Notes: a model not told the origin generated them from the letters alone. Shown: positions 48,395 through 57,629, counted from the stretch's first letter. The stretch is 64,000 bases of DNA from Bacteroidales bacterium (GCA_028689615.1 JAQVCV010000004.1:54756-118755), one strand, 5' to 3'. Made by a program: numbers and translations.

Positions 48395-49492
48395 ATGAAA
48401 GCATTTATTAAAAAAGAAGTTTATCATATTTTTCGCGACTATCGCTCCATGCTTATCCTTTTCGGCATGCCGGTAGTTCAGGTTTTAATCTTTGGTTTTG
48501 CTATTACCAACGAAATAAAGGATGCCCGACTGGCAGTATTGGATCATTCGCACGATGAGATGAGCCAAAGATTGATTTCTAAAATTGCCTCCTCCGGTTA
48601 TTTTTTGATCGACAGAAGATTGGAATCGGCAAACCAGATTGAGCAAGTGTTTAGGGAAGGAAAGGTCAAACAGGTTTTGGTGATTCCATCATCTTTTGGC
48701 CATGATTTTACCAGCCAACACCAAACGTCGGTTCAAATCATTGGCGATGCATCTGATCCCAACACTGCGAACCTTCTCAAAAATTACACTGCCGCCATAC
48801 TTCAATCGTTTCAAATGGAAGAGCTTGGCAAACTGGCCTTTCCCATCGAGGTAAAGGTAGAGCCATTGATGTTTTATAATCCTGAACTTAGCAGTGTTTA
48901 TCTCTTTGTGCCTGGTACAATTGCAGTGATTTTAATGCTGGTGTCTGCAATGATGACCTCTATCAGTATTGCCAGAGAAAAAGAGATGGGTACGATGGAA
49001 GTGTTGCTGGTTTCTCCTTTAAAACCATTCCAGATTATTGTGGGCAAGGTTGTTCCATACGTTGTGTTGTCCTTCGTTAATGCATTGATGATTCTTGCTT
49101 TAGGGGCATGGGTTTTTGAGGTTCCTATTCTTGGAAATTTGGCTTTCCTTCTTGCCGAGGTGCTGCTATTCATCATCATGTCGTTGTCGCTTGGTATTTT
49201 CATTTCTACCGTAAGCCCTACCCAACAGGTTGCGATGTTGCTGTCGATGTTTGTTTTGATGCTTCCCACCATTCTGCTTTCCGGATTTGTTTTTCCGATC
49301 GAAAACATGCCAGTGGTCTTGCAGTGGTTTAGCCATTTGATGCCATCAAAATGGTTTATTATCATTGTTCGCGATGTTATGCTTAGGGGTTCCGGTATAG
49401 CATACCTGTGGAAAGAAACGCTGATAATTGTTTGTATGACAGTGTTTTTTGTTTTTCTGAGCATCAGGAATTTTAATATTCGTTTAGCCTGA
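48395..49492 (+). CDS. ABC-2 type permease (YbhS/YbhR-like)
   Basis: A 365-residue permease. One membrane helix at about 20-40 is followed by a periplasmic domain (about 45-170) and five helices in the C-terminal half, including the ABC-2 signature region SIAREKEMGTMEVLLVSPLKPFQIIVGK. IFRDYRSMLILFGMPVVQ at the start is typical of the YbhS/YbhR group. It pairs with the second permease five bases downstream. Confidence 0.92.
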   Translation: MKAFIKKEVYHIFRDYRSMLILFGMPVVQVLIFGFAITNEIKDARLAVLDHSHDEMSQRLISKIASSGYFLIDRRLESANQIEQVFREGKVKQVLVIPSSFGHDFTSQHQTSVQIIGDASDPNTANLLKNYTAAILQSFQMEELGKLAFPIEVKVEPLMFYNPELSSVYLFVPGTIAVILMLVSAMMTSISIAREKEMGTMEVLLVSPLKPFQIIVGKVVPYVVLSFVNALMILALGAWVFEVPILGNLAFLLAEVLLFIIMSLSLGIFISTVSPTQQVAMLLSMFVLMLPTILLSGFVFPIENMPVVLQWFSHLMPSKWFIIIVRDVMLRGSGIAYLWKETLIIVCMTVFFVFLSIRNFNIRLA

Positions 49493-49496
49493 CATC

Positions 49497-50606
49497 ATGC
49501 GTACAATCCTATACATCATTCAAAAAGAGTTTATCCAAATTTTTAGGGATAAGTTCATGCCAAAAATAATTTTTTTGGTCCCGATGCTTCAACTTTTAGT
49601 TTTAAGCTATACAGCCACCTTTGAAATCAAGAAAACCAGAATTGCAATAGTCGATTTTGACAAATCTTCATCTTCTCGCGAATTGGTTTCTTTGTTTGAG
49701 GGATCTCGTTTTTTCACGATCCCCTACTATCCATCCCAAATGTCAGAAGCCGAACAGCTTATCGACACACGCAAAGTACACCAGGTATTGGTAATTCCCG
49801 AAGGATTTTGCCGCGATATGCAAGTCAACCATGAAGTCAGCCTACAGCTTGTTACCGACGCTGTTGATGGTTCGGCAGGAGCCTTGCGAAGTGCTTATGC
49901 TCAAGGTATTATCCAGGATTATAGTCAGGAAATCAACACCACTATTTCCGGTCGGAGGGTTTCCGGACCAATAGTGGCAACCTGGTCGTTTTGGTACAAT
50001 CCCGAGCTCGATTACACCACCTTCATGGTTCCGGGTATTTTAGTTTTACTGGTAACCATCATCGGTATGTTTCTAGCAGGTATGAACGTGGTGAAAGAGA
50101 AGGAGATGGGAACCATTGAGCAGATTAACGTCACCCCGATTAATAAGATTCAGTTTATTACTGGCAAGTTGGTCCCTTTCTGGATTATCGGCCACCTGGA
50201 GCTCACGCTTGGTTTGGTGCTGGCCTGGGTGGTTTTTGATATACCTGTTTTGGGCAGTGTTGGATTGATCTATTTGGTGGCCTCTGTTTATCTCGTGTTG
50301 GTGCTGGGCCTCGGGTTAATTATCTCAACCCTTAGCGACACGCAACAGCAATCTATGTTCATCAGTTGGTTTTTCCTCGTCTTGTTTATTCTCATGAGTG
50401 GATTGTTTACACCTGTAGAGGGCATGCCTGCCTGGGCTCAAACTCTCAACACTGTTAATCCTATTTCCTATTTTATCGAAGTGATCAGGTTGGTGATGCT
50501 CAAAGGATCGGGGTTTGTTGATATAAAATCTCAACTTGTTTCGCTTTCGGGGTATGCCGTATTGGTGATTACAATTGCCGTTTGGCGTTACAGGAAAACA
50601 GTTTAA
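49497..50606 (+). CDS. ABC-2 type permease (YbhS/YbhR-like)
   Basis: A 369-residue permease with the same layout: N-terminal helix, periplasmic domain, then five helices, with VVKEKEMGTIEQINVTPINKIQFITGKLVPFW as the signature region. It is the last gene of the tetR-tolC-hlyD-ABC-ABC-permease-permease operon. In E. coli the corresponding YbhGFSR system exports cationic drugs and Na+/Li+; the substrate here is unknown. Confidence 0.92.
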   Translation: MRTILYIIQKEFIQIFRDKFMPKIIFLVPMLQLLVLSYTATFEIKKTRIAIVDFDKSSSSRELVSLFEGSRFFTIPYYPSQMSEAEQLIDTRKVHQVLVIPEGFCRDMQVNHEVSLQLVTDAVDGSAGALRSAYAQGIIQDYSQEINTTISGRRVSGPIVATWSFWYNPELDYTTFMVPGILVLLVTIIGMFLAGMNVVKEKEMGTIEQINVTPINKIQFITGKLVPFWIIGHLELTLGLVLAWVVFDIPVLGSVGLIYLVASVYLVLVLGLGLIISTLSDTQQQSMFISWFFLVLFILMSGLFTPVEGMPAWAQTLNTVNPISYFIEVIRLVMLKGSGFVDIKSQLVSLSGYAVLVITIAVWRYRKTV

Positions 50607-50617
50607 GGAAATTGATA

Positions 50618-50625
50618 TACCTTTG
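50618..50625 (+). promoter_or_regulatory. -7 box before the 50.7 kb gene
   Basis: TACCTTTG matches TAnnTTTG; it is 52 bases before the chosen start codon. No TTTG is present at the expected -33 distance. Confidence 0.4.
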
Positions 50626-50677
50626 TAGGTGCACCGATTGAAGTGCAAGGTTGTAAATTTGCATGAAAGGAAATGCC

Positions 50678-51169
50678 ATGACAAGACTTTTAGGGGTTTT
50701 CGTGTTGAGCATCTGGATGCTGGCCGGGCATTCACAACAATTTATGTTGCTTGAAAAGCCAGGGACTTTCCGAAATTTTAAATATTTCGAGGGTGATGAC
50801 ATCATGGTGGTTTTGTTGAATGATAACAGAGAAGTTTCGGGAACTATCACTCGAATAGCAGACTCGGTTTTTGTGATCAACAATCAGGAGGAATTTGCCG
50901 TCTCTGAAGTGAAATCAGTTGTGCGAACAAGGTTTTTTTTCTCATTTTTTGGTTATGGAGCAATGGTTGGCGGTTCGTTTTATTTCACCCTCGATGTTGT
51001 TAACCGGGCTTTGAATGGCGATTCGCCTGTTGTTACTTCCGAAACGGCCATCATCGGGGCTTCGTTGGCAGCCACCGGATGGCTCTTGTCGCAGTTTCGC
51101 TACAGGCATTATCCGGTTGGTGAAAAGCGCAAATGGCGTTTGAGAATTATGCCCTCAATTGCTCTTTAG
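50678..51169 (+). CDS. Hypothetical exported protein
   Basis: A 163-residue protein not recognised. It has a signal peptide (TRLLGVFVLSIWMLAG, cleaved near GHSQ), a central part with DDIMVVLLNDNREVSGTITRIADSVFVI that could be a small SH3- or Sm-like barrel, and two hydrophobic segments near the C-terminus (about 90-107 and 125-145). The start at 50678 has AAAGGA seven bases upstream; an ATG five codons earlier is also possible. Its last four bases overlap the end of the convergent lpxK gene. Confidence 0.6.
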   Translation: MTRLLGVFVLSIWMLAGHSQQFMLLEKPGTFRNFKYFEGDDIMVVLLNDNREVSGTITRIADSVFVINNQEEFAVSEVKSVVRTRFFFSFFGYGAMVGGSFYFTLDVVNRALNGDSPVVTSETAIIGASLAATGWLLSQFRYRHYPVGEKRKWRLRIMPSIAL

Positions 51170-52233
51170 CGCTTTTTGGGCAAACTCCGTTTTACAAAAT
51201 CACCAACGGTTTCGTTAAAAACTAACCCGTCGCTGTCGTGAAAAACCACCGAGATGCCAATACTAAATACCGGAAGTTTTTCAATCAGGGGTGCTAAATC
51301 AGGATGTTGAAGCCTCATGGCATCCTTTTCTGTTGTAACAATGATTTTGTTTTTAGAGATAATGTTACGGAAATGGGTTTCAATTTCCTTGATATCTCTT
51401 GAGTTGTAATTGTGATGATCGGGAAATTTTAACGTTTCAAGATTTTCGCATTGATTCCTCAGATAATCTTGCAAAGGATAAGGATTCGCTATTCCTGCTA
51501 CCAGGAGAATGGTGTTGGTGCGAGGCAATTTGCAATTTGTTGCTCCCTTGGTTAAGGGAGTCATGTCGGCATATTTAATCGTACTGAAAAGCAATTTTTG
51601 GTGTGGAGCTGGTTTCAGTTGTTCGGTAATATGCTGGCGTAACATCTTGGGGAACACAGCATCCGTTTTTGTAACAATTATTATATCAGCCCGTTTGCTG
51701 TTTCCAATTGGTTCTCGAAGGGTTCCTGCTGGCAAAAGGTAGTCGTTAATATACAGATTTCTAAAGTCTGTCAGAAGAATGCTTAATCCGGGTTTTGTCC
51801 ACCGGTGTTGAAAAGAGTCATCCATGAGGATTACTTCCGGACTTTGCTTGAGGGACAGCAGTTTTTTAATCCCTCTGTTGCGTTTTGAGTCAACAGCTAC
51901 CAGAATGTTGCTGTATTTCGAAAAGTATTGCAGGGGTTCATCGCCTAGGTGAGTGTGGTCGTGACCTTTTTCCCCTAAAATGAAACCATGGCTTTTCCTT
52001 CCGTAACCCCTGCTGATAGTCGCAACGCGGTGGTTTTGACGGAGTAATTTGATGAGATATTCAATGTGAGGCGTTTTGCCTGTTCCTCCAACCGATAAAT
52101 TTCCTACCCCTATAATGGGCAACGGGAAGCTTTTACTTGGCAACAAACCTATGTCAAACATTACGTTTCTGATGGAAACGGCAGTGCCATACAAAAGGGT
52201 GAAAGGGAGTAAAACAGGGGCCCATGGATTCAT
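51166..52233 (-). CDS. lpxK: Tetraacyldisaccharide 4'-kinase LpxK
   Basis: A 355-residue membrane-associated kinase that adds the 4'-phosphate to the lipid A precursor. The N-terminal hydrophobic segment (about 5-25) is followed by the Walker A-like GVGNLSVGGTGKTPHIEYLI (about 42-61), SRGYGRKSHGF, and DEPLQYF. DDSFQHRW and IIVTKTDA are also family marks. It is on the minus strand among plus genes, convergent with the hypothetical gene and divergent from the NIF3 gene, so it is a single-gene unit. Confidence 0.95.
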   Translation of the reverse strand: MNPWAPVLLPFTLLYGTAVSIRNVMFDIGLLPSKSFPLPIIGVGNLSVGGTGKTPHIEYLIKLLRQNHRVATISRGYGRKSHGFILGEKGHDHTHLGDEPLQYFSKYSNILVAVDSKRNRGIKKLLSLKQSPEVILMDDSFQHRWTKPGLSILLTDFRNLYINDYLLPAGTLREPIGNSKRADIIIVTKTDAVFPKMLRQHITEQLKPAPHQKLLFSTIKYADMTPLTKGATNCKLPRTNTILLVAGIANPYPLQDYLRNQCENLETLKFPDHHNYNSRDIKEIETHFRNIISKNKIIVTTEKDAMRLQHPDLAPLIEKLPVFSIGISVVFHDSDGLVFNETVGDFVKRSLPKKR

Positions 52234-52385
52234 GGCTGCAAAATAGTATTTGTAAGTGTATAGCTAGTAAATCAAGTGATGTGAAATTGTTAAATCCATC
52301 TATCAGTCAGTCTGTATGTACGATTACTTTGGTAAAATGGTTACATATATTCGTTTTATTTTTAGTCAAACCTTGAAAGAGTCCT

Positions 52386-52393
52386 TATATTTG
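52386..52393 (+). promoter_or_regulatory. -7 box before the NIF3 gene
   Basis: TATATTTG fits TAnnTTTG, with TTTA 21 bases upstream as a weak -33 (52361-52364). It ends 10 bases before the start codon, giving a very short leader. The rest of the 170-base gap (52234-52403) shows nothing else clear. Confidence 0.45.
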
Positions 52394-52403
52394 TTGAAAA
52401 AAA

Positions 52404-53501
52404 ATGATTACTGTCGGTCATATATTGGAGTCTCTCAATTCTCTTGTCCCTTTCTCGCTGCAGGAGGATTATGATAACAGCGGGTTGTTGTGCGGCGATA
52501 GAAACAACCCGGTAACGGGAATTCTGGTGGCATTTGATGTAAATGACGATGTTTTGACAGAAGCTGTGGACACCGGATGCAACGTGGTTGTAGCACATCA
52601 TCCGTTGATATTCAAGCCAATGCGATCAGTTACCTTCGATACGCCAGTTGGACGGTTGGTTTCTCGGGCACTCGAAAACAGAATAGCAGTAATTGCTGTT
52701 CATACCAATATTGACAACCATTTTGAAGGCGTTAATCAGGAGTTGGCCCGGCATCTTGGTTTGGAGAATTTGCGAATCCTTCAGCCGCTGGAAGGGAGGT
52801 TGCAGAAGCTTGTTACATTTGTGCCTCACAGCCATGCTGATGTGGTTAGAAAGGCATTGTTTGAAGCCGGAGCCGGCCATATAGGTCGCTACGACTTGTG
52901 TAGTTATAACCTCGATGGCGTAGGTACCTTCAGAGCCAATAACGAAACAAAACCCTTTGTTGGCAGGCTAAATGAAGTTCATCACGAACCGGAAATGAGG
53001 GTTGAGGTTGTATTCCCTTCCTGGATTCAAAGTCGTTTGTTGGAATCTTTGCTGCAGGCCCATCCTTACGAAGAGGTGGCCTATGACATTTTTCCGATGA
53101 AAAACGCCTTGCCAAACGCGGGAGCAGGAATGATTGGTCTTTTACCCGAACCTTTGTCAGAAATCGATTTTCTTGAACATGTGAAGCAAAAATTGTGCGT
53201 TCCGTTCCTTCGGCACACTTCTCTTAGGGGACGGTCTGTTAGAAAGGTGGCTGTTTGCGGAGGATCGGGCAGTTTTCTGATCAACATTGCCAGCAAAAGA
53301 GGAGCCGATGCATTTGTAACCGGCGACATTAAGTATCACGACTTTTTTGATGCTCCTGCCTCGCTCCTGGTGCTCGATGCCGGCCATTTTGAAACAGAAC
53401 AGTTTACTGTTCAGCTATTGGCCCGCTATTTGAACGAAAAAATTCCTAACTTTGCCGTCCTGATTTCCAAAGTGAATACCAATCCAGTAAATTATTGCTA
53501 A
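52404..53501 (+). CDS. NIF3-like dinuclear metal-centre protein
   Basis: A 365-residue NIF3/DUF34 protein. The two metal-site halves are present: VVAHHPLIF (about 61-69) with HTNID nearby in the first half, and GGSG with DAGHFETEQF in the second. Between them (about 130-240) is an inserted PII-like domain, with VTFVPHSHADVVRKALFEAGAG, common in the longer bacterial members. The family has been linked to GTP cyclohydrolase I-type annotations without firm proof; the biochemical role is open. The zinc-ribbon gene follows 53 bases later. Confidence 0.9.
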   Translation: MITVGHILESLNSLVPFSLQEDYDNSGLLCGDRNNPVTGILVAFDVNDDVLTEAVDTGCNVVVAHHPLIFKPMRSVTFDTPVGRLVSRALENRIAVIAVHTNIDNHFEGVNQELARHLGLENLRILQPLEGRLQKLVTFVPHSHADVVRKALFEAGAGHIGRYDLCSYNLDGVGTFRANNETKPFVGRLNEVHHEPEMRVEVVFPSWIQSRLLESLLQAHPYEEVAYDIFPMKNALPNAGAGMIGLLPEPLSEIDFLEHVKQKLCVPFLRHTSLRGRSVRKVAVCGGSGSFLINIASKRGADAFVTGDIKYHDFFDAPASLLVLDAGHFETEQFTVQLLARYLNEKIPNFAVLISKVNTNPVNYC

Positions 53502-53554
53502 TATCCTTGGAAACAGTTTTTTGTGTGAAAAATTTGTCCATTCATTCCTATACC

Positions 53555-54358
53555 ATGAAAGAGAACAAGAAAGACCCTGCCGTTGTCGGCATCGCTGAAA
53601 CAGAAGAAAACATCGAGGTTTCAATTGAACGAAAACTCATAGCACTGTACAGTTTACAACAGGTTGATTCGCATATCGATAAAATTCGGATCATCAGGGG
53701 TGAATTGCCTCTTGAAGTGCAGGATCTGGAGGATGATATTGCCGGTTTAGAAACCCGCGTTGAGAACTATATTCAACAAAGTACCGCTCTTAACCAGCGT
53801 ATTGCTGAAAAAAATCAGGCTATTCGCGACAGCGAATCGATGATTAAAAAGTATGAAGAGCAGCAAATGAATGTCAGAAATAACCGCGAATACGACTCAT
53901 TGTCGAAAGAGATTGAATTTCAGGGCTTGGAGATTCAGCTCTCTGAGAAACGCATAAGGGAATTTTCGTACGAGCTCACCCGTCTTAAAGAAGAAATAGC
54001 CTCTGCCCAGACCGAGCTTAACGATAAACGCAATGATTTAGAGGTGAAAAAGGCCGAGCTCGACGACATTGTTGCTGAAACCCGAAAAGAAGAGGAGCAA
54101 CTTCTTGCCAACAGCGAGGAGAACAAGAAATTTATTGAAGACAGGCTTCTTGCCGCCTATTCGCGTATAAGAAAAAATGCCCGCAATGGTCTGGCTGTTG
54201 TTCAAATTGAACGCGATGCTTGTGGCGGTTGCTTCTCGAAAATTCCTCCACAACACCAACTCGACATTCGTATGCATAAAAAAATTATTGTTTGCGAGTA
54301 TTGTGGTCGGATTTTGGTCGATCAGGATATTGTTGATGCAGTAAAAGGGAAAGCATAA
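53555..54358 (+). CDS. Coiled-coil protein with C-terminal C4 zinc ribbon
   Basis: A 267-residue protein. Residues about 30-200 form two long antiparallel coiled coils (rich in E, K, Q, with RNNREYDSLSKEIEF between them), followed by a C4 zinc ribbon: CGGCFSKIPPQ and later CEYCGRIL. This is the family of chlamydial CT398 and related proteins, which bind sigma-54 or other partners in some bacteria. The start at 53555 (MKENKKD) follows the family; the frame is open earlier within the NIF3 gene. NIF3 and this gene are commonly neighbours in Bacteroidota. Confidence 0.88.
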   Translation: MKENKKDPAVVGIAETEENIEVSIERKLIALYSLQQVDSHIDKIRIIRGELPLEVQDLEDDIAGLETRVENYIQQSTALNQRIAEKNQAIRDSESMIKKYEEQQMNVRNNREYDSLSKEIEFQGLEIQLSEKRIREFSYELTRLKEEIASAQTELNDKRNDLEVKKAELDDIVAETRKEEEQLLANSEENKKFIEDRLLAAYSRIRKNARNGLAVVQIERDACGGCFSKIPPQHQLDIRMHKKIIVCEYCGRILVDQDIVDAVKGKA

Positions 54359-54381
54359 CCCTTTCAGAAAGTTTCACAATG

Positions 54382-54411
54382 AGCAGGTTCTTGTTGAGCC
54401 TGCTTTTTTTT
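54382..54411 (+). terminator. Terminator after the zinc-ribbon gene
   Basis: A 9-bp stem with one G-T pair (AGCAGGTTC/GAGCCTGCT), a 5-base loop, and eight T. It ends the NIF3-zinc-ribbon unit. Confidence 0.82.
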
Positions 54412-54460
54412 GATCCTTACTTTTCTCTATCTTTGATCCATTGGCTTCTCATTTCAAGCC

Positions 54461-55990
54461 ATGCATTCTATGCCCAGGTTGTTTCTCTTCTTCTTTGTTT
54501 TTTTTGCACTTGTTGCGGCTCCCTCCTTCGATGCAAATGCAGGCGGTGGTTACCACTACCGATTTGATCAAACCAATCTTGAGGCCATGACCGCCTTATC
54601 GCAATTACGTCTTGATGATGCCAGATTGTTGATTAATAGGGCTATGAAAGAAGATCCAGGAAACAACATCCCTTTCTGGCTTCAAAACTATGCCGACTTT
54701 ATTGAGGTTATTGTTACCGAAAACGAAGATCAATTCAAGCAATTTGAGAACAACAGGGAAACTTGCATTGAGCGGCTTTCAAAGGGGGATGAAAGCAACC
54801 CCTATTATTCTTATTGCTTAGCTGAAGTCAACCTTCAGAATGCTCTGGCCAGAGCCAAATTCAGAGAGTATATAACTGCGTTGCGCGAGGTAAACAGAAG
54901 TTATTCTATGCTAACACGTCTTCGAATCGATCATCCCGATTTTAAGCCAGCCCTGATCTCGTTGGGTTTCTTGCATACCTTGATAGGATCTGTCCCGGCA
55001 CGTTATCAATGGGCCGTTAAAATTTTGGGTTTTAATGGCAATGTGAAGGAGGGCATTGCCGAGATGCACAAGGCAATGAAGTGGACAGAAGCAAGTCAGG
55101 ATAGGTCGTTTTATGATCTTCAATGCCTGTTTTTTATGAGTTTGATTTATCTAAATGCTGATAGCGATAGAACCCATGCAGTTGATTTTATGAATGATTA
55201 CATGACAAAAAGGCAATTACAAGCCGATCAGCTTGAGCCTCTTCAGGCCTACGCATTGGCTGGAATTGCCCTTCGTACAGGTCAAAACCGGATGGCCCTG
55301 CGTATGTTGTTGAACAGGAAGCAAGGTGATGGGCGATTACCCATACCATACCTTGACTACATGACGGGCCAGGCCTTGTTGGCTGATGGTGATGACAGGG
55401 CTGAAGATTTTCTTTTTCGGTATGCAAGTGGTTTTAAGGGGCGCAATTTCATTAAGGCGGCCTGGCAGCGTTTGGCCTGGTTTCATTTGTTGAAGGGCAA
55501 CCCTTCGGGGTATAGAAGAAGTATGGCTCTGGCCGGATCAAAAGGGAATCTTGATGTGGATGCTGATAAAGCTGCGCAGCGTGATTTTGAAAATAACCTT
55601 ACTCCTAATCCATTGTTGTTGAGGGCCAGACTGCTTTCTGACGGGGGGTATTATGACAGAGCGCAAAAGGTGCTTCAGGTTTATTTTGATGATGGCGCAA
55701 GAAGCGATTACTTCGATCTAGAAGCTCATTACCGCCAGGCACGTATTTTTGATGACTCTGGAGAGACCTTTGCAGCCATCGCTGCCTACCAAAAGGTTTT
55801 TGCAGCCGGTAAGAACGATAAGCGGTATTTTGCTGCAAACAGCGCGTTAAAGCTTGGCGCTATTTATGAGCGTCTTGGTCGTCACGACATGGCTGCCTTG
55901 TGGTACAAAAGAGTTCAGGAGCTCGATTTTTCGGAATATAAAAACAGCATTACCCAAAAGGCAAGAGCTGGTTATGAACGAACAAAATAA
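54461..55990 (+). CDS. Exported TPR-like helical-repeat protein
   Basis: A 509-residue protein with a signal peptide (cleaved near DANAGGG). The mature part is helical repeats, with TPR-like units such as GYYDRAQKVLQVYFDDGA and TFAAIAAYQKVFAAGKND in the C-terminal third. No catalytic motif is seen. The start could also be the ATG three codons later. It lies between a terminator and dtd, and dtd follows after 13 bases, so the two are probably cotranscribed. Function unknown. Confidence 0.72.
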   Translation: MHSMPRLFLFFFVFFALVAAPSFDANAGGGYHYRFDQTNLEAMTALSQLRLDDARLLINRAMKEDPGNNIPFWLQNYADFIEVIVTENEDQFKQFENNRETCIERLSKGDESNPYYSYCLAEVNLQNALARAKFREYITALREVNRSYSMLTRLRIDHPDFKPALISLGFLHTLIGSVPARYQWAVKILGFNGNVKEGIAEMHKAMKWTEASQDRSFYDLQCLFFMSLIYLNADSDRTHAVDFMNDYMTKRQLQADQLEPLQAYALAGIALRTGQNRMALRMLLNRKQGDGRLPIPYLDYMTGQALLADGDDRAEDFLFRYASGFKGRNFIKAAWQRLAWFHLLKGNPSGYRRSMALAGSKGNLDVDADKAAQRDFENNLTPNPLLLRARLLSDGGYYDRAQKVLQVYFDDGARSDYFDLEAHYRQARIFDDSGETFAAIAAYQKVFAAGKNDKRYFAANSALKLGAIYERLGRHDMAALWYKRVQELDFSEYKNSITQKARAGYERTK

Positions 55991-56003
55991 AAGTTGATTA
56001 AAC

Positions 56004-56456
56004 ATGCGGGTGGTGATCCAGAGAATTTCCAAAGCTGCTGTTACTGTTGATTTACAACAGGTGGCTTCTGTAGGAATGGGTATGTTGATACTGTTGGGTA
56101 TTGAGCACAACGATAAAGAAGAAGATGCTGATTGGTTGTGCTCGAAAATTTCAAAACTGCGAATTTTTAACGACTCAGAAGGCGTTATGAATCTGAGTAT
56201 TGGTGAAGTAAATGGGCAGCTGTTGATTGTTAGTCAGTTTACGCTGCATGCCTCCACCCGAAAAGGAAACAGGCCTTCGTATGTCAGATCTGCCCGTCCG
56301 GACAAAGCGATTCCCCTTTACGAGTACTTCATAAAGAAAATGGAGATTGAAAGTTCTGTCGTGCCGGCATGTGGCGTTTTTGGCGCAGATATGAAGGTGG
56401 AACTTATCAACGACGGGCCTGTGACCATCCTGATGGATTCTGCATCAAGGGAATAA
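56004..56456 (+). CDS. dtd: D-aminoacyl-tRNA deacylase
   Basis: A 150-residue DTD, which hydrolyses D-amino acids (and glycine on tRNA-Ala) from tRNA. The two active-site motifs are present: SQFTLHAST (family SQxTL) and the cross-subunit Gly-Pro of NDGPVTILMDS. The Gly-cis-Pro pair gives chiral selectivity. Length is standard. It is followed by a convergent thioesterase gene only three bases away. Confidence 0.95.
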   Translation: MRVVIQRISKAAVTVDLQQVASVGMGMLILLGIEHNDKEEDADWLCSKISKLRIFNDSEGVMNLSIGEVNGQLLIVSQFTLHASTRKGNRPSYVRSARPDKAIPLYEYFIKKMEIESSVVPACGVFGADMKVELINDGPVTILMDSASRE

Positions 56457-56459
56457 CGG

Positions 56460-56837
56460 TCAGAGACGGGCCAGGAATTTAGCTTCGTCAATCACGTAGC
56501 GGGTGTGGGTTCCTTCGCCTATCAGCGCGTGCTCGTCGTGAGCCAAAACTTTGAATACAAGCTTTTTCCCGTCAATAGCCACTAAAGTGGCCTCGCATCT
56601 GACCCTTTGTCCTATAGGCGTGGCCTTGATGTGGTTTATATCAATATGGATTCCAACGGTGTTCTCTCCGCTATCCAGAAAGGGTGCAACTAATTGTAAA
56701 CTTGTTTTTTCCATTAAAGCAACCATAGCCGGTGTTGCAAAAACATCAACAAGGCCCGATCCGTATGCTCTTGCAGAATCCTCCTGATTGACAATTTTTT
56801 CAATTCTGTGGGAAGTGCCAATTGCCGTATTGTTCAT
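56460..56837 (-). CDS. FlK-like hot-dog thioesterase
   Basis: A 125-residue single hot-dog domain. SARAYGSGLVDVFATPAMVALMEK and TVGIHIDINHIKATPIGQRVRCEATL resemble the fluoroacetyl-CoA thioesterase FlK family, widespread beyond organofluorine producers, where the true substrate is unknown. It starts four bases within the OsmC gene's end, so both are one transcript with osmC first. Confidence 0.84.
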   Translation of the reverse strand: MNNTAIGTSHRIEKIVNQEDSARAYGSGLVDVFATPAMVALMEKTSLQLVAPFLDSGENTVGIHIDINHIKATPIGQRVRCEATLVAIDGKKLVFKVLAHDEHALIGEGTHTRYVIDEAKFLARL

Positions 56838-57247
56838 TGTTCTGAGAAGTGAAGGTGAATACTCTTTTGCATTTCAGGGTGCAAACTCTGAAAAACCGGG
56901 CACGTGAATGCTGAAACTTCCAGTATCTTTTTTTCTTTTGGGGTATAGGGATGAGGCGGGAAATAGAGGTTGATTTCTATATGGCCAATTCTTCTGGGGT
57001 CCGACATCATGGTTTTGGTAATGTCGGCTTTGGTGCCTTTGATGTTGAACCCGTGATTTTGTGCAGCTATTCCCATAATGGTGAGCATGCAGCTTGCCAG
57101 CGATGCCGCAACCAAATCGGTTGGTGAAAAGGCTTCGCCCTTCCCGTTGTTGTCGGTTGGGGCATCGGTAATTATTTTTTCTCCCGATTGCAAGTGGGTA
57201 GCTTCGGTACGTAAGTCGCCCAAATAGGTTGTATGAATTGTGGCCAT
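56834..57247 (-). CDS. OsmC/YhfA-family protein
   Basis: A 137-residue OsmC-fold protein. The two redox cysteines that define peroxide- and hydroperoxide-reducing OsmC/Ohr proteins are present: the first in SLASCMLTIMG, the second in AFTCPVFQS. Related YhfA-type proteins have poorly known substrates. It is first of a two-gene operon with the FlK-like thioesterase. A -7-like TAATTTTG on the minus strand (57266-57259) overlaps the preceding terminator's tail, only 11 bases before the start. Confidence 0.87.
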   Translation of the reverse strand: MATIHTTYLGDLRTEATHLQSGEKIITDAPTDNNGKGEAFSPTDLVAASLASCMLTIMGIAAQNHGFNIKGTKADITKTMMSDPRRIGHIEINLYFPPHPYTPKEKKILEVSAFTCPVFQSLHPEMQKSIHLHFSEQ

Positions 57248-57264
57248 GGTTTTTTGTGCAAAAT

Positions 57265-57306
57265 TAAAAAACCCCTGCCATTAACAGGCCAGGGGTTCTC
57301 TTTTTT
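57265..57306 (-). terminator. Terminator after the Cys-rich gene
   Basis: On the minus strand AACCCCTGGCC pairs with GGCAGGGGTT (one bulged base) around a 7-base loop and is followed by six T. It lies 15 bases after the stop of the Cys-rich gene and just upstream of the OsmC gene. Confidence 0.8.
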
Positions 57307-57320
57307 AGTTCCGGGAATAG

Positions 57321-57629
57321 TTATTTTTTCTCGGGCTTTTTGTCTTTTGAACAGGAAGTGCTTCCTGCGCAGCTTTTTGCGCAACTGCTTTTTGATGATG
57401 GGCAGCACGATTTGCCGTCTTTGGCTTTTGCATCTTTGCACTCGGCTTTGTGGGCTTTGTCTTTACAATCTGTCGTTTTGGTATCTTTGGCTTCTGCTTT
57501 TGCGGCCTTGGGAGGATCGTCGTCGTTGATTACAACCGAATAACCTGCCGATGCGGCAGCGTAACTAACTGTATTGAAGCCAACCAAAAGAAAGGCGGCC
57601 AGAGCAATGCTTAAAAAAATGTTCTTCAT
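57321..57629 (-). CDS. Small exported Cys/Lys/Asp-rich protein
   Basis: A 102-residue protein with a clear signal peptide (about residues 1-25, ending SYAAA). The mature part is hydrophilic, with alternating Lys/Ala/Asp and seven cysteines in the last 50 residues (DCKDK, ECKDAK, SCCPSSKSSC, KSCAG, SCSK). No known domain was recognised. The composition suggests a periplasmic metal-binding or redox-buffer peptide; this is inference only. A -7 box TAAGTTTG lies on the minus strand at 57668-57661 and a terminator follows, so it is a single gene. The gap to the divergent kinase gene is 160 bases. Confidence 0.68.
   Translation of the reverse strand: MKNIFLSIALAAFLLVGFNTVSYAAASAGYSVVINDDDPPKAAKAEAKDTKTTDCKDKAHKAECKDAKAKDGKSCCPSSKSSCAKSCAGSTSCSKDKKPEKK

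Noticed and set aside
48898..49464. 188-residue frame on the minus strand
   Set aside because: Antisense to the ABC-2 permease; no domain and no promoter-like sequence.
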